A DNA stretch of 64,000 bases from Candidatus Enterococcus moelleringii (GTDB lineage Bacteria; Bacillota; Bacilli; Lactobacillales; Enterococcaceae): contig NZ_JAFREM010000015.1 in assembly GCF_017377575.1 (NCBI RefSeq), positions 62,001-126,000 of the forward strand, read 5' to 3'. The notes under the pieces were generated by a model. The model was given only the letters and a program-made list of their open reading frames with translations, searched no databases and was not told where the DNA came from. The position numbers were made by a program, and so were the translations under genes. This document shows positions 1 through 9,623 of this stretch, piece by piece. Each line of letters opens with the position of its first letter. Within the stretch, counting starts at the first letter, position 1.

Positions 1-185
1 CGCTGCTGGCTGCGTTTGGTTAACCAATTAACAATAAAGTAAGCAATTGCTAAAGGAACCCCAACGCGAAAGACAACTGACAGTAATCCGGAAATCAGCG
101 GGCCGACGATGTGCAAAGCAAGACTAGCTACGAGAAAAAAGCCGATGACCATTAAAATACGTACAGGCGTTGAATATTCTTTCAT
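1..185 (-). CDS. Small membrane protein, C-terminus cut off by window edge
   Basis: A minus-strand reading frame starts at an ATG (complement of 183-185) and stays open to the window edge, giving about 61 residues. Two hydrophobic stretches, roughly residues 9-27 and 33-53, are separated by a short polar turn and followed by a basic end, as in a two-helix membrane protein. A good ribosome binding site (GGAGAA) lies about eight bases upstream of the ATG. No family can be named. The gene diverges from the HAD gene, so the 190 bases between them should hold two promoters. Confidence 0.5.
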   Translation of the reverse strand, partial: MKEYSTPVRILMVIGFFLVASLALHIVGPLISGLLSVVFRVGVPLAIAYFIVNWLTKRSQQ

Positions 186-377
186 AAGTTTCTCCTTCTT
201 CCTTGTTGTTCTTGATGATGTATAAAGTATAACAAAGGTTTTTATTAAAAACGTCCAACCTAAGATGTATTTCTAGATTGGCTATTAGTATGAGAAGTTT
301 GTTAAAATGGAGCTATCTTAGTTTGTGCAACTATGCTAGAGTAGAAGCAAAATGAATAAATGATGAGGAGCAAAAGC

Positions 378-1070
378 ATGCTAGAAGCAATTATTTTTGA
401 TATGGACGGGGTATTAGTTGATTCAGAATATACCTATTTTGAGAGCAAGTCCGCTATTTTGAAGGAAGCAGGTCATCCAGTAGAAGAAAGCTATCATTAC
501 CAGTTTATGGGGACTACCGGTGAATTCATGTGGCAAAAGATGAAGGAAGAATTTGATTTGTCGCTGTCAGTGGAAGAATACGTGAAAAAAATGGTTCAAA
601 TGCGGGAAGTAATGGTAGAAAAGGACGGAGTTCGCCCAATCGAAGGGGCACCAGCATTTGTTAAACGCCTATACGAAGCAGGATTACCTTTAGGAGTGGC
701 TTCTTCTTCGACTTTAAAAGAAATCAAATCCAACTTAAAAGCCTTAGGAATTGCTGAATGCTTTCAAGTAGTCATGAGCAGCGAAGAAGTTCCTAACTCC
801 AAACCCGCTCCAGATGTTTATTTGGAAGTGGCACGACGTTTAGGTGTAGAGCCAGTGAATTGCTTAGGCATTGAAGACACCAAAAACGGCAGTACCTCGG
901 TTAATCGTGCTGGGATGGTTTGCGTAGGTTTCCACAATCCTATTTATCCTAAACAAGATTTGCAAAAAGCAGATCGCATCGTAGAAAGTTTTGATGCGTT
1001 AGATCGAGAAGCTTTAGCAAAAATCCAACAAGAAGTGAGAGATGAACAAGATGCAGCAAGCAGTCATTAA
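378..1070 (+). CDS. HAD-superfamily hydrolase, beta-phosphoglucomutase-like
   Basis: This 230-residue protein belongs to the HAD superfamily with an alpha-helical cap (subfamily I). Motif I is DMDGVLVDSE near residue 8, with the nucleophile and acid/base aspartates. Motif II is the serine cluster VASSS, motif III the lysine in SKPAPD, and motif IV the acidic GIEDTKNG. Such proteins dephosphorylate or isomerise small sugar phosphates. The substrate cannot be read from sequence. The start at 378 is chosen because GAGGAG sits seven bases upstream; the in-frame ATG at 360 has no such site. It overlaps the next gene by 29 bases, so the two are probably translationally coupled. Confidence 0.8.
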   Translation: MLEAIIFDMDGVLVDSEYTYFESKSAILKEAGHPVEESYHYQFMGTTGEFMWQKMKEEFDLSLSVEEYVKKMVQMREVMVEKDGVRPIEGAPAFVKRLYEAGLPLGVASSSTLKEIKSNLKALGIAECFQVVMSSEEVPNSKPAPDVYLEVARRLGVEPVNCLGIEDTKNGSTSVNRAGMVCVGFHNPIYPKQDLQKADRIVESFDALDREALAKIQQEVRDEQDAASSH

Positions 1071-1458
1071 TCAGCAGAAGTTTATCTCCGAGGGCGGCTG
1101 CAATGCTTGCGGCTTTCAAAGCAGCATCACCTATACCTTGCATTTAGAAAATCAGAAAACCATCTTGCTGGACGAGTATGACAATCCTTCTTTGATTACG
1201 GCGTTAGTGATGGAAAATGGCTGGCGGCAGGACTACGTAACAATCGGAATCGGCGAGGATGAATTGGTCTTCAAAAAAGCCGATCAGCAGATTGAGGTTC
1301 ACGAAGTCGGCCCCATGATTACCTATCAAAAAGCTGACTACAGATGTTCAATCCCTAAGTGTGCAGCAGTCAAAGAAGAAGGATTCATTCAAGTCAATCA
1401 AGTGCTGCAGGAGATCTTTTCCATTCCAGCCTACGAATTTTTAGAAGTCGTTAAATAA
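1042..1458 (+). CDS. Unknown small protein with N-terminal CNACG motif
   Basis: This is a 138-residue soluble protein that I do not recognise. The N-terminal part has a CNACGF motif near residue 20, and a further cysteine pair (CSIPKC) lies near residue 105, so four cysteines could bind a metal or form disulfides. There is no signal peptide or membrane segment. It begins inside the 3' end of the HAD gene (29-base overlap), and a second possible ATG lies nine bases further in. A strong terminator follows directly. The context suggests co-expression with the phosphatase but gives no function. Confidence 0.6.
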   Translation: MNKMQQAVINQQKFISEGGCNACGFQSSITYTLHLENQKTILLDEYDNPSLITALVMENGWRQDYVTIGIGEDELVFKKADQQIEVHEVGPMITYQKADYRCSIPKCAAVKEEGFIQVNQVLQEIFSIPAYEFLEVVK

Positions 1459-1460
1459 GC

Positions 1461-1507
1461 AAAGACCGAAACCTTGGATAATTCCAAAGGCTTCGGTCTT
1501 ATTTTTG
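1461..1507. terminator. Bidirectional intrinsic terminator
   Basis: A hairpin with arms AAGACCGAA...TTCGGTCTT and an inner CCTTGG/CCAAGG stem is followed by ATTTTTG on the plus strand and preceded by A-rich sequence serving the minus strand. It lies between two convergent genes and can end both transcripts. Confidence 0.85.
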
Positions 1508-1517
1508 TGTTTAAGGC

Positions 1518-3884
1518 TTATTTTTGCAAATCTTCCCAAGTCCAGTCAGTAACATCAACTAGATCTTTTCCTTCTTTGCGAATGTAGTCGTGATGACGTT
1601 GCAGAATTTCGTCCATTTCTTCCGAAAATTCCGCAGCTGCTTCACCATGAACGGCATTGGCTGCATCTTGAGCTAAGTGGAAGCGATCCATTTCGCTAAA
1701 GACCCGCATATCAAACGGCGTAGTGATATCGCCATTTTCCCGGTAGCCATGGATATGCAGATTATGATTGTGGCGATCAAAGAAGAAATCGCGAATCATA
1801 TTTTCATAGCCATGGAAAGCAAAGACAATTGGCTTATCTGTTGTAAACAAGTCATCAAATGCTTCATCACTTAACCCTCGTGGGTCGTTATCAGGATGAC
1901 GCAATTTCAAAATATCTACCACATTGATAAAGCGAATCTTCATCTCTGGGTAATGCTTATTCAGAATGCTGACAGCAGCCAGTGCTTCCAAGTTTGGCTC
2001 AGTTCCGGCAGCTGCGATGACGATATCCGGCTCGCTGTCGCCATCGGTACTTGCCCAGTCAATGATCTTCATTCCTTTGTCGACTAATTCTTCCGCTTCT
2101 TGGGCTGAATAGAATTGAGGACGGGGATGTTTGCTGGAAACAATCAAGTTAATGACTTGCTCTTCCTGCAAGGCTTTGTCCATAACGGCCATTAACGTAT
2201 TAGCATCTGCTGGCAGATACTCGCGAATAAATTCAGGTTTCTTCTCAGCTAAATGAGACAAGACACCTGGATCTTGATGGGTATAGCCATTATGGTCTTG
2301 CTGGAAGACTGTCGATGTTGAAATCAAGTTCAAGGATGGATAATGCTTGCGCCAAGATTGATCACTAGCTTTGCGCATCCATTTGAAATGCTGCGTTAAC
2401 ATTGAATCAACTACTCGCAAGAAGGACTCATAACTGGCAAAGAAGCCATGACGCCCAGTTAATACATACCCTTCTAAGAAGCCTTCTGCTTGGTGCTCAG
2501 ACAATTGACCATCAATTACCCGACCAGCTGATGCCTGCCATTCATCATAACTTTTCTTAGGCTCTAGCCATTGGCGATCGGTTACCTCAAAGACCTTATT
2601 CAAGCGATTAGACTTAGTTTCATCCGGTCCAAAAATTCGGAAATTGTCAGGGTTGTTCTTAATAATACCCCGTGCATGACCACCAAAGACGATCATATCC
2701 TGTGCAGTGACAGCACCGGGATGTGACGTATCCACTGCTAGTTCTCGCCAATCTGGCATATTCAACGGTTTTGGATCAATCCCGCCATTGGTAATTGGAT
2801 TGGTAGACATCCGTCTATCTCTCTTAGGTGAGATTTCACGGATCGATTCAACTAAGGTACCATTTTCGTCAAACAGTTCTTCCGGACGATAAGACTTCAA
2901 CCACTCAACTAATTTATCAGCGTGTTCCATATGTTCACCATCTACCGGAATCGGCACTTGGTGAGCCCGGAAAGTCCCTTGAATTTGTTCATTGTCCCAT
3001 TCTTCTGGACCTGTCCAGCCTTTTGGTGTACGGAAGATAATGACCGGCCATTGCGGCATGGTTGCATCTTCGGCTTTGCATTGGCGAGCTTTGGTTTGGA
3101 TTGCTTTAATTTCTTCAATCACTTTATCCAAGGTTTCCGCCATAATTGGATGAACCTTTTCCGGATCAGTTCCTTCAACAAAGTAAGGCTTCCAGCCCAT
3201 TCCTTCAAAATACTTGGTTAAATCTTCATTACTCTTGCGAGAAAGAATCGTCGGATTGGAAATTTTTCCGCCATTTAAATAGAGAATTGGCAAAACAGCT
3301 CCGTCATTGACCGGATTAATGAAGACATTTGAAAACCAGCTGCCGGCTAAGGGCCCAGTTTCTGCTTCACCATCACCGATAACCGTAGCTGCGATCACGT
3401 CGGGGTTATCCAAAATAGCACCAGTAGCGTGGGAAATGGAATAGCCCAGCTCGCCGCCTTCATGGATTGAACCAGGAGTTTCTGGTGCAGCATGAGAGGC
3501 AATCCCCCCTGGGAATGAGAACATCTTAAATAGACGTTTCAAACCGGCTTCATCTTGAGTTACTTCCGGATAAATTTCGGTATAGCTGCCGTCGATGTAA
3601 GAGTTGGACACCATTACTTGACCGCCATGACCAGGTCCTTCAATGTAAAACATGTTCAAGTCATACTTATTAATCACCCGATTTAAATGGGCATAAATAA
3701 AGTTCTGACCGGCAATCGTTCCCCAGTGTCCAATTGGATGTGTTTTAATATCTTCTTTTTCAATGGAGCGCTTTAATAAAGGGTTGTCCTTTAAATAAAT
3801 TTGAGCGACAGAAATATAATTGGCTGCCCGCCACCAGGCGTTGAGTCGGTCGAAATATTCTTTAGAATCTACGTTTACTGTCAT
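1518..3884 (-). CDS. xpkA: Phosphoketolase (xylulose-5-phosphate/fructose-6-phosphate)
   Basis: This 788-residue enzyme splits xylulose 5-phosphate (and, in some members, fructose 6-phosphate) with phosphate into acetyl phosphate plus glyceraldehyde 3-phosphate or erythrose 4-phosphate. It is the key step of the phosphoketolase pathway in lactic acid bacteria. Family marks include the N-terminal HPIGHWGT, the GPGHGG and SFPGGI segments, and the thiamine-diphosphate motif [14 protein letters not shown] near residues 170-185. [10 protein letters not shown] and the C-terminal transketolase-like domain with YTHQDPG are also present. The length is full for the family. A ribosome binding site (AAGGAGC) precedes the ATG. 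It is transcribed alone and ends at the shared terminator. It would use pentose phosphates produced by the sugar and polyol systems around it. Confidence 0.96.
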   Translation of the reverse strand: MTVNVDSKEYFDRLNAWWRAANYISVAQIYLKDNPLLKRSIEKEDIKTHPIGHWGTIAGQNFIYAHLNRVINKYDLNMFYIEGPGHGGQVMVSNSYIDGSYTEIYPEVTQDEAGLKRLFKMFSFPGGIASHAAPETPGSIHEGGELGYSISHATGAILDNPDVIAATVIGDGEAETGPLAGSWFSNVFINPVNDGAVLPILYLNGGKISNPTILSRKSNEDLTKYFEGMGWKPYFVEGTDPEKVHPIMAETLDKVIEEIKAIQTKARQCKAEDATMPQWPVIIFRTPKGWTGPEEWDNEQIQGTFRAHQVPIPVDGEHMEHADKLVEWLKSYRPEELFDENGTLVESIREISPKRDRRMSTNPITNGGIDPKPLNMPDWRELAVDTSHPGAVTAQDMIVFGGHARGIIKNNPDNFRIFGPDETKSNRLNKVFEVTDRQWLEPKKSYDEWQASAGRVIDGQLSEHQAEGFLEGYVLTGRHGFFASYESFLRVVDSMLTQHFKWMRKASDQSWRKHYPSLNLISTSTVFQQDHNGYTHQDPGVLSHLAEKKPEFIREYLPADANTLMAVMDKALQEEQVINLIVSSKHPRPQFYSAQEAEELVDKGMKIIDWASTDGDSEPDIVIAAAGTEPNLEALAAVSILNKHYPEMKIRFINVVDILKLRHPDNDPRGLSDEAFDDLFTTDKPIVFAFHGYENMIRDFFFDRHNHNLHIHGYRENGDITTPFDMRVFSEMDRFHLAQDAANAVHGEAAAEFSEEMDEILQRHHDYIRKEGKDLVDVTDWTWEDLQK

Positions 3885-4247
3885 AAGTAAAAGCTCCTTT
3901 TTTAGTATTTTTTACTATAATGTATCCAATTTCACTATAGCGCGATTGGAAAAAATTGTAAAACAATCAGTCTCTCGTTACATCACGGGATAGTTAAATA
4001 ATGAGACTTACTGGTTAAAAAAAGCCAAATGTTGAGCACCAAGTTGCCTAAAGGGTTAGAAAAAAAGTATATTGAAGGAATGAAATTCTTTGGTTTGACC
4101 GCCTTGTTCATAAAAGAACAAGCAAGAAACGGTATAAGCTGTAAAAAAAGGTCTCATGTTGCATAAAAAACACTGAATATTTTGGGAACAACACTAGTAG
4201 TATTGTAAGCGATTTTATAATAAATTGTAGTTGTGAGAGGGATGGCT
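3885..4247. promoter_or_regulatory. Divergent control region between phosphoketolase and galactitol-type PTS
   Basis: This 363-base AT-rich gap must carry the promoters of two divergent units. An inverted repeat CTTGTTC-ataaaa-GAACAAG lies at 4103-4122 and could be an operator or an RNA hairpin. A CCAAT/ATTGG pair near 3930-3952 sits close to the phosphoketolase start. I see no reading frame of note. Confidence 0.45.
4203..4217 (+). promoter_or_regulatory. Candidate cre (CcpA) site
   Basis: TTGTAAGCGATTTTA matches the catabolite-responsive element consensus WTGNAARCGNWWWCA at 14 of 15 positions. It lies 30 bases before the regulator start, a position suited to glucose repression of this sugar operon. 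This is a motif match only. Confidence 0.5.
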
Positions 4248-6317
4248 ATGAACTTAGAAAAACGAACGAATCAAATCTTTATCGAATTAATCAACAATCC
4301 GCAGATGACTAGTAAAGCCGTGTGCGAAAAATTTGATCTATCACGAGGGCAGTTGAATTACGCCTTAAAAAAAATCAACGAGTCCTTGCAAGATGAAAAG
4401 CTTGGGGTCATTAAAAGAACAAAAAATGGTCGTTTTATCATTCCAAATGAAACCTTATCTTACTTTAAAGGTGGTGATGAAACACTCGGCGAGGTTAAGG
4501 AAAATTATGTGTTTTCTGGCAAAGAGCGAGTGTATCTAATCGAATTAATGCTGTTAAGCAAAGAGGATTATCTTTCCTTGAATCACTTTATTGATGATTT
4601 GCAGGTTAGTCGCAATACGATTTTACGGGATTTAAAAGAAACCAATTTAGATGTCATCCGCCATGACCTAACCTTGAAGTACACCCGGCAAAAAGGCTAC
4701 TTCATTGATGGCGATGAATGGAACAAACGTCAGCTATTATCGGATGTTCTCAGTCATCTAGCGGAAATGTACAACGGAGTTCAATTTATTATCCAGTTTG
4801 CCAATATGGATATTGCTATGATTGAAACCTTCCGCAAACGGGTGGAATTAATTGAAGAAGACTTGAATGTTCAATTTACTGATGACCGATTGAAAATCCT
4901 ACCGTTGCTGATTATCTTGTTAATCCGCCGGGCCCAAAGAGGCAAACTGATCTCTTACAGCTTTAAAGTCAACTATCGGGAACTGGCAGATACGAAAGAA
5001 TATCTAGCTGCCGATCGGGTAGTTTGGGACGTGGATGGGATTAGTGAAAATGAACGGGTGTATCTAACGCTGCTGCTTTTAACCACCAATCTTTCCCGGG
5101 GCGATATTCTTTCAGTGAAGGAAATCAACAAGCTGAAGGAAGCCTTGGAAGGAGTTATTGCTAATTTTGAGAAAATCGCCGGCGTTAACCTGGAGAACAA
5201 AGAAAAGCTTTTGGAGCGTCTGCTGGTTCATATGCGGCCAGCCTATTACCGGATTAAGTATCATTTGAATTTACAAACCAAGTATTATCAAGAAAATAAA
5301 GATGCCAATTTGTTCTCACTGGCTTATTTAGTCAAAGAGGCGAGTGGTCCGTTGGAGGAGTTCTTCGGACAAGAAATTCCTGAAGCCGAGTTGTTTTTCA
5401 TTTCCTTATTCATCGGCAGCCACATTATCGAGAGCACGGAGATCATTCATCCGGAAAATCGCAAGAAAGGCATCATCGTTTGTCCCAACGGTGTTTCGAT
5501 CGCGGTGCTATTGGAAAACACGCTGCGGAACCTGTTGCCGGAAATTGATTTTGTAGCCCTGATGTCTGCCCGCGAATTTTATCAAAAGGAACATGAGGCT
5601 GATTTTATCTTTTCAGCTGTTCCCTTAAAAACCGAGAAAAATGTATTTGTAGTGAATAGTTTTTTGACGGAGCAAGAGAAAAAACAGCTGCGGGAACGAG
5701 TACTGCGCTCAACTGCGGTAATCCAGCCCGGCGTTGTGACACCGGAAAAGGTTTTATCGGTAGTGAAAAAGTACGCAACGATAACCGATGAGGATCAATT
5801 GTATAGTGAGCTGTTGAATCTGTTTACACCGAAGGAATCAAAAATTTTAACCCGGAAGCGACCACGCTTAGTGGATCTGTTAAAAGGAGAAACGATTCAA
5901 ATATTTGAAGAGCCTACTGAATGGTTGACGGTACTAGATGAATTGGCGCAGCCGCTGCAACGACAACAGGTAATCAACGAGCACTATATCGAAGCACTAA
6001 AAGAAGAAATGCCCACTTTGCCGGCCTATACCGTACTGCGTAACCGAATTGTTTTGCCTCATACTGTTCCTGAAGCAGGAGCAACGGGCGTAGGAATCAG
6101 CTTAGGCATACTAAAACATGCCCTAACCGCTGATGATGGCAGTCGGATCAAGACAGTCGTGCTGTTAGGTTCAAACGACAAGGATGAGCATATCGATTTG
6201 ATTTTTGAGCTGATGAGTTTGGCTGGTGCCAAACAAATTGATCAATTAGAACAAGCAAAAAATGAAGCGGAAGCCCGCGCGGCTTTACTAAGCTTTAACG
6301 AAGATTATTGGAGGTAA
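4248..6317 (+). CDS. PRD-containing transcriptional activator with PTS IIB and IIA domains (MtlR/BglG type)
   Basis: This 689-residue protein has the architecture of the DNA-binding MtlR/LicR regulators. Two N-terminal helix-turn-helix segments (about residues 1-140) are followed by two PTS regulation domains, a IIB-like domain with Cys412 (IVCPNGVS) and a C-terminal IIA-like domain with His605 (LPHTVPEAG). Phosphorylation of these sites by the PTS is known to set the activity of such proteins. The start at 4248 has GAGAGG seven bases upstream; GTG at 4233 and ATG at 4242 fit less well. It is followed four bases later by the PTS IIA gene and so is probably the activator of its own operon. Confidence 0.88.
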   Translation: MNLEKRTNQIFIELINNPQMTSKAVCEKFDLSRGQLNYALKKINESLQDEKLGVIKRTKNGRFIIPNETLSYFKGGDETLGEVKENYVFSGKERVYLIELMLLSKEDYLSLNHFIDDLQVSRNTILRDLKETNLDVIRHDLTLKYTRQKGYFIDGDEWNKRQLLSDVLSHLAEMYNGVQFIIQFANMDIAMIETFRKRVELIEEDLNVQFTDDRLKILPLLIILLIRRAQRGKLISYSFKVNYRELADTKEYLAADRVVWDVDGISENERVYLTLLLLTTNLSRGDILSVKEINKLKEALEGVIANFEKIAGVNLENKEKLLERLLVHMRPAYYRIKYHLNLQTKYYQENKDANLFSLAYLVKEASGPLEEFFGQEIPEAELFFISLFIGSHIIESTEIIHPENRKKGIIVCPNGVSIAVLLENTLRNLLPEIDFVALMSAREFYQKEHEADFIFSAVPLKTEKNVFVVNSFLTEQEKKQLRERVLRSTAVIQPGVVTPEKVLSVVKKYATITDEDQLYSELLNLFTPKESKILTRKRPRLVDLLKGETIQIFEEPTEWLTVLDELAQPLQRQQVINEHYIEALKEEMPTLPAYTVLRNRIVLPHTVPEAGATGVGISLGILKHALTADDGSRIKTVVLLGSNDKDEHIDLIFELMSLAGAKQIDQLEQAKNEAEARAALLSFNEDYWR

Positions 6318-6321
6318 TTAG

Positions 6322-6798
6322 ATGACGGCAGAAACGAAGCTAAGCGGGTATCTAAAGGAGTCCCTGATTTTTGTGCAGGAGGTTTACGATTCCCGCGAAG
6401 AATTATTAGAGCAGGTGTACCAGCGAGCCTATGCACTAGGCTGGGTACGAGAAGATTTTTTAGAACGGATCAAAGAACGGGAAGAAAACTTTCCCACGGG
6501 CATTCAGCTGCAGAACTTAGGCGCAGCGATTCCCCATACGGATTCAGAATGTGTATTGAAGGAATTTGTGGCGGTTGTAACCAACGGTCGACCGGTTGTA
6601 TTTAACAGCATGGAGGATAAAGAGGTTCAGGTGAAAACCGATATTGTCTTTGTTTTAGGCTTAAATCAGCCCCATGCCCAGCTGGAGATGCTGCAATCCT
6701 TAATGGGACTATTGCAAAACGAAACCTTATTGTCTGAAATGTTGTTGGCGTCAAATGAAGTGTCGTTGTTAGAAGTCATTAAAAAAAATAACTTATAG
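6322..6798 (+). CDS. PTS IIA component, galactitol/fructose-mannitol type
   Basis: This 158-residue soluble phosphocarrier passes phosphate from HPr to the IIB protein encoded next. The active-site histidine is His72 in the motif AAIPHTD, typical of GatA-like IIA domains. The length matches stand-alone IIA proteins. It sits four bases after the regulator and upstream of separate IIB and IIC genes, the usual galactitol PTS arrangement. The substrate cannot be stated with certainty; galactitol or another hexitol/pentitol is likely. Confidence 0.85.
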   Translation: MTAETKLSGYLKESLIFVQEVYDSREELLEQVYQRAYALGWVREDFLERIKEREENFPTGIQLQNLGAAIPHTDSECVLKEFVAVVTNGRPVVFNSMEDKEVQVKTDIVFVLGLNQPHAQLEMLQSLMGLLQNETLLSEMLLASNEVSLLEVIKKNNL

Positions 6799-6814
6799 AA
6801 TGGGAGCAATAAAA

Positions 6815-7108
6815 ATGAAAAGAAAAGTAAAAGTATTAGTCGCATGTGGAGCAGGAATCGCAACGTCAACCGTGGTAATGAAAAAGGTAGAGGACTTGTT
6901 TGCCCGGAATGATATTCCCGCAGAAATTATCCAAATCAAGATCGCTGAAGCAGCAGCTAAACAAGACGAAGCGGATATCCTGATTTCAACTACGATGTTG
7001 CCGACAGAATACAGCATTCCAGCGATTAAAGCGATGGCCTTTTTAACTGGAATTAACACTGAAAAAGTCGAAAATGAAATCTTAGAAGCCGTTAAGGCAG
7101 TTCAATAG
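6815..7108 (+). CDS. PTS IIB component, galactitol type
   Basis: This 97-residue protein has the P-loop-like phosphocysteine motif ACGAGIATST, with the phosphorylated residue at Cys11, as in GatB. It accepts phosphate from the IIA protein and donates it to the sugar carried by IIC. The start at 6815 is chosen over the ATG at 6800 because GGGAG (6802-6806) lies just before it; the longer form would add MGAIK with no binding site. A 124-base gap before the IIC gene contains only weak potential secondary structure. Confidence 0.85.
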   Translation: MKRKVKVLVACGAGIATSTVVMKKVEDLFARNDIPAEIIQIKIAEAAAKQDEADILISTTMLPTEYSIPAIKAMAFLTGINTEKVENEILEAVKAVQ

Positions 7109-7232
7109 TGGTATTCCAGCTATTCGGTAATTAAGCAGAGTCGTTTAGCTGGGGATTTTCCACATCAAAAAAGGAATAGTTTTTCATGGAAAAATTTATT
7201 CATAAGCACAAATCAAAGGAGGATTTAATTGA

Positions 7233-8501
7233 ATGGATAGCTTAACGAACGTTGTACAAAGTATTTTGAACATGGGTTCAAGTGTTGTGTTGCCGATTAT
7301 CATGTTTATTGTAGGGATTGTTTTTCGGGTTCCGCTGAAAAAAGCCATTATTTCAGGTCTTACAGTTGGTATCGGGATGATCGGGATTAATCTAGTGATC
7401 AATTTATTAACAACAAGTGTTGGTCCTGCAGCACAAGCAATGGTTGAACGTTTTGGGTTAAACTTAACAATCATTGACGCGGGATGGCCAACCGTCGCAG
7501 CTGGTACTTGGGCGCAACCAATCGCAGCTGTGATGATTCCAATTATTTTAATTGTGAACCTGATCATGTTAGCAATGAACTGGACGAAAACACTAAATAT
7601 CGATATTTGGAACTATTGGCACATGAGCGCTGCTGCAGCAACCGGTTATATTGTAACAAATAATTTCCTATTTGGTATCGTTTGCGGGATTATTTATACC
7701 GTTTTTGTATTAATTATTGCCGACAAGACAGCACCAAAGATGCAAGAATACTATGGATTGGAAGGCGTCAGCTTACCAACAGGCTCTGCACAAGGCTATG
7801 CGGTCTTAGCTATTCCCATCGGTTGGGTAATTGACCGCATCCCTGGCATCAACAAATTAGACGTAAAACCAGAAACAATTCAAAAACGTTTTGGAATTTT
7901 TGGCGAACCAATGATCATGGGGATTATCATCGGGGTATTCTTAGGTCTCTTGGGAGGCTATGATATCGCAGGTATTCTGCAAATCGGGATGACCATGGGT
8001 GGCGTGATGTTCTTAATGCCGCGGATGGTTAAAATTTTGATGGAAGGTTTAATTCCAATTCAAGAAAGTGCCCAAAAAATGCTGCAAAGCCGTTATGGCG
8101 ACCGCGAAATTTATTTAGGAATGGACGCGGCCTTGGCGACTGGTTCACCCGCAGCCTTATCAACTGGTCTATTGATGGTACCAATCACGTTGTTCTTAGC
8201 AGTTATACTACCAGGAAACCGCGTATTGCCGTTTGGTGATTTAGCAACAATTCCATTCTTTGCTGCTTTAGTTGTACCTAGTCGTAAAGGAAACATTTTA
8301 CACTCAGTTCTTTCTTTAACTGTCGTGATGGCTGTAGCCTTACTAATGGCTACCGACTTTGCGCCAACTTTAACGACTATGGCAGAAGGAATCGTGGAAT
8401 TTCCAGAAGGGGCTGCTCAAATCAGTAACTTGGACACCGGCGGAAATATCTTAAACTGGATCTTCTTGAAATTAGCACAGCTAGTGAACTCAGTATTGTA
8501 G
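7233..8501 (+). CDS. PTS IIC permease, galactitol type
   Basis: This 422-residue membrane protein has about nine to eleven hydrophobic helices and belongs to the GatC family. Seen features are the N-terminal amphipathic VVQSILNMGSSVVLPI segment, the loop AGWPTVAAGTWAQP and a C-terminal pair of helices. It forms the channel and sugar-binding site of the PTS. A strong AAAGGAGG at 7215-7222 precedes the ATG. It works with the two preceding small components and precedes the dehydrogenase that should oxidise the phosphorylated product. Confidence 0.88.
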   Translation: MDSLTNVVQSILNMGSSVVLPIIMFIVGIVFRVPLKKAIISGLTVGIGMIGINLVINLLTTSVGPAAQAMVERFGLNLTIIDAGWPTVAAGTWAQPIAAVMIPIILIVNLIMLAMNWTKTLNIDIWNYWHMSAAAATGYIVTNNFLFGIVCGIIYTVFVLIIADKTAPKMQEYYGLEGVSLPTGSAQGYAVLAIPIGWVIDRIPGINKLDVKPETIQKRFGIFGEPMIMGIIIGVFLGLLGGYDIAGILQIGMTMGGVMFLMPRMVKILMEGLIPIQESAQKMLQSRYGDREIYLGMDAALATGSPAALSTGLLMVPITLFLAVILPGNRVLPFGDLATIPFFAALVVPSRKGNILHSVLSLTVVMAVALLMATDFAPTLTTMAEGIVEFPEGAAQISNLDTGGNILNWIFLKLAQLVNSVL

Positions 8502-8516
8502 GAGGCTTTTAGATAA

Positions 8517-9575
8517 ATGAGCGAAATGATGAAAGGTGTCTCAAAGCAGGCACCAGGCTATGACCAAATGGAATTTATTGACTTACCAGTACCTGAAGCA
8601 TCTGGAGATAAGGTATTAATTAAGGTAGCTTACACGGGAATTTGCGGATCAGATATTCACACCTTTAAAGGGGAATACAAAAATCCCACCACACCAGTGG
8701 TTTTAGGCCACGAATTTTCCGGGCAAGTCGTTGCTGCAGGAGACCAAGTGTCAAAAGTAAAAGTCGGCGATCGCGTGACTAGTGAAACAACATTTGCGGT
8801 TTGTAACGAATGTGATTACTGCAAAGAAAAACAATACAATCTCTGTCCTAACCGTAAAGGAATCGGAACTCAGCAAAACGGCAGTATGGCCAATTATGTA
8901 TTAGCCAGAGAAGAAAGCATCCATTTGTTGCCAGATGGATTGAGCTATGAAGGCGCAGCAATGAGTGAACCATTAGCTTGCTGTATTCATGCCATGTACC
9001 AAAAAAGCCGCCTGGAATTACAAGACAAAATCATTATCATGGGCCCTGGTCCGATTGGCTTGTTCCTGCTGCAAATTGCTAAAGACATCGGTGCTTTTGT
9101 CATCATGACTGGGATTACCAAAGATGCTCACCGTTTAGAGTTAGCAAAAAAAATGGGCGCGGATGTAATTGTCGATACGATGAAGGAAGATTTGGCAAAA
9201 GTAGTCGAAGAGGTGACTGATGGCTACGGTGTCGATAAAGTATATGACGCTTCCGGTGCTCTGCCAGCAGTAAATGCCAGCCTGCCGCTGATGCGTAAGC
9301 AAGGAATTTTTGTTCAAGTCGGATTATTCCGCGATAAGATGAATGAGCTGGACTTAGAAACCATTATTCAGCGAGAAATCGAGTACGTGGGCAGCCGTTC
9401 GCAAAATCCGTATGATTGGCCAATTGCGATTCATTTGTTGGCTAAAGGTGCGATCCACATTGATGAAATGATTACTAAGAAGTACCCGCTGGAAGAATGG
9501 CGCACAGCCTTTGATAAGGTGATGGAAGGCAACGAAATTAAAGTCATGATTGAATCCAATCCGGGGGAATTTTAA
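8517..9575 (+). CDS. Zinc-dependent polyol (phosphate) dehydrogenase
   Basis: This 352-residue enzyme is a medium-chain zinc alcohol dehydrogenase of the sorbitol/galactitol-1-phosphate dehydrogenase group. The catalytic zinc site is seen in CGSDIH and GHEFSG. The structural zinc site is formed by four cysteines in CNECDYCKEKQYNLC (about residues 97-111), and the cofactor fold by GPGPIGL. Family enzymes oxidise a polyol or polyol phosphate to a ketose with NAD. Being last in the galactitol-type PTS operon, its likely substrate is the polyol phosphate delivered by that PTS. No tagatose-phosphate kinase or aldolase follows; a terminator closes the operon. Confidence 0.85.
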   Translation: MSEMMKGVSKQAPGYDQMEFIDLPVPEASGDKVLIKVAYTGICGSDIHTFKGEYKNPTTPVVLGHEFSGQVVAAGDQVSKVKVGDRVTSETTFAVCNECDYCKEKQYNLCPNRKGIGTQQNGSMANYVLAREESIHLLPDGLSYEGAAMSEPLACCIHAMYQKSRLELQDKIIIMGPGPIGLFLLQIAKDIGAFVIMTGITKDAHRLELAKKMGADVIVDTMKEDLAKVVEEVTDGYGVDKVYDASGALPAVNASLPLMRKQGIFVQVGLFRDKMNELDLETIIQREIEYVGSRSQNPYDWPIAIHLLAKGAIHIDEMITKKYPLEEWRTAFDKVMEGNEIKVMIESNPGEF

Positions 9576-9580
9576 AGAAA

Positions 9581-9618
9581 AAGGGCTGTCCGTTTAATTG
9601 CAAACTGACAGCCCTTTT
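9581..9618. terminator. Bidirectional intrinsic terminator
   Basis: AAGGGCTGTC and GACAGCCCTT form a ten-pair stem with T-runs outward on both strands. It separates the convergent dehydrogenase and ABC transporter genes. Confidence 0.88.
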
Positions 9619-9623
9619 AACAT

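Noticed and set aside
2707-3221. Plus-strand frames inside the phosphoketolase gene
   Set aside because: They are antisense to a full-length, well-conserved enzyme and have no binding sites.
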